A stretch of DNA of 5,018 nt from Anaeroplasmataceae bacterium (GTDB taxonomy: Bacteria; Bacillota_I; Bacilli_A; Acholeplasmatales; Anaeroplasmataceae), in assembly GCA_029050385.1 (NCBI GenBank), contig JAIDMV010000009.1, positions 1 through 5,018 on the forward strand, read 5' to 3'. Position numbers and translations under genes: made by a program. The notes under the pieces are model-generated. The model saw nothing but the letters and a program-made list of their open reading frames with translations. It was not told the DNA's origin and did not search any database. Of this stretch, positions 4,791-5,018 are shown one piece after another. Every line of letters starts with the position of its first letter. Position 1 is the stretch's first letter.

Positions 4791-5018
4791 ATGAATTCAA
4801 TTAATGATATTTTAGGAAAATGGTTGGATGAACTAAGTAAGTTTTCATATAAGGACTACAAGGATCTACCAGATATAGATTTATATATGGATCAAGTAGT
4901 TACATTTTTAGATAAACAGCTTGCAATATTCCAAACCTCTTCATTAGATAAACAAATTACTTCTTCTATGATTAATAACTATGTTAAAGGGGAAGTTGTC
5001 AGTGCTCCTATATCTGTA
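4791..5018 (+). CDS. DUF1836 family DNA-binding protein, N-terminal part
   Basis: An open frame of 76 codons from ATG to the right edge, with no stop; the C-terminus lies outside the window. Residues 27-40 (PDIDLYMDQVVTFL) and 56-67 (ITSSMINNYVKG) match the signature of DUF1836 proteins, small Firmicute proteins with a MerR-like helix-turn-helix fold in which the second stretch is expected to be the recognition region. The family usually continues with a proline-rich turn and a KKYSREH-like motif; here VSAPISV at 70-76 begins that turn. These are thought to be transcription factors, but their targets are mostly unknown. The gene has its own extended -10 promoter and ribosome site and is divergent from the SGNH-like gene, whose promoter carries a direct repeat, so that gene is a candidate target. 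Confidence 0.82.
   Translation, partial: MNSINDILGKWLDELSKFSYKDYKDLPDIDLYMDQVVTFLDKQLAIFQTSSLDKQITSSMINNYVKGEVVSAPISV

Noticed and set aside
1..5018. Mobile element, CRISPR array, tRNA or attachment site
   Set aside because: No transposase or integrase frame, no regularly spaced repeats, no cloverleaf-like sequence, and no long terminal repeats were seen; base composition looks even across the window.

Overview
The window is AT-rich DNA (roughly one third G+C by eye) with compact genes, A/T-ending codons, Gram-positive-type Shine-Dalgarno sequences and sigma-A-like promoters. Together with the gene families present (a DUF1836 regulator, an XRE regulator with a membrane tail, a GT4 glycosyltransferase carrying an HIQPEN motif, and a PlsC-like acyltransferase carrying EAHIWPYYTKIRPF), this suggests a low-GC Firmicute. 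An Erysipelotrichia-like or clostridial gut bacterium is a reasonable guess but is inference only. TGG is used for Trp and nothing indicates a recoded genetic code.

Layout. (1) Positions 1-2149, minus strand: a tight three-gene unit transcribed right to left. It runs from a PlsC-like acyltransferase (1379-2149), which overlaps by ATGA a membrane family-2 glycosyltransferase (90-1382), to the first 28 codons of a third gene (1-86) that leaves the window. (2) Positions 2150-2310: a divergent control region with a promoter for the operon, overlapping inverted repeats, and a -10 box so close to the opposing ATG that the regulator mRNA looks leaderless. (3) Positions 2311-2904, plus strand: an XRE-type helix-turn-helix protein with four predicted membrane helices. 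(4) Positions 2896-2919: a perfect 10-bp stem hairpin acting as a two-way terminator; its stem contains both convergent stop codons. (5) Positions 2911-4053, minus: a GT4 glycosyltransferase with its own strong promoter. (6) Positions 4167-4658, minus: a small, degenerate SGNH/GDSL-hydrolase-like protein with a good promoter whose -10 box is covered by a 9-bp direct repeat. (7) Positions 4791-5018, plus: the start of a DUF1836 DNA-binding protein, transcribed divergently from the SGNH-like gene.

How it fits together. An acyltransferase, a membrane GT2 and a GT4 related to diacylglycerol glucosyltransferases point to envelope glycolipid or acylated-glycan synthesis at the cytoplasmic membrane. 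The two regulators, each divergent from an envelope-type gene, are natural candidates for local control. The exact products are not determinable from sequence alone. I saw no tRNA, rRNA, CRISPR array, insertion sequence or phage feature. The window looks like ordinary chromosomal envelope-biosynthesis territory with a few unusual regulatory details, and I cannot claim a wholly new system.
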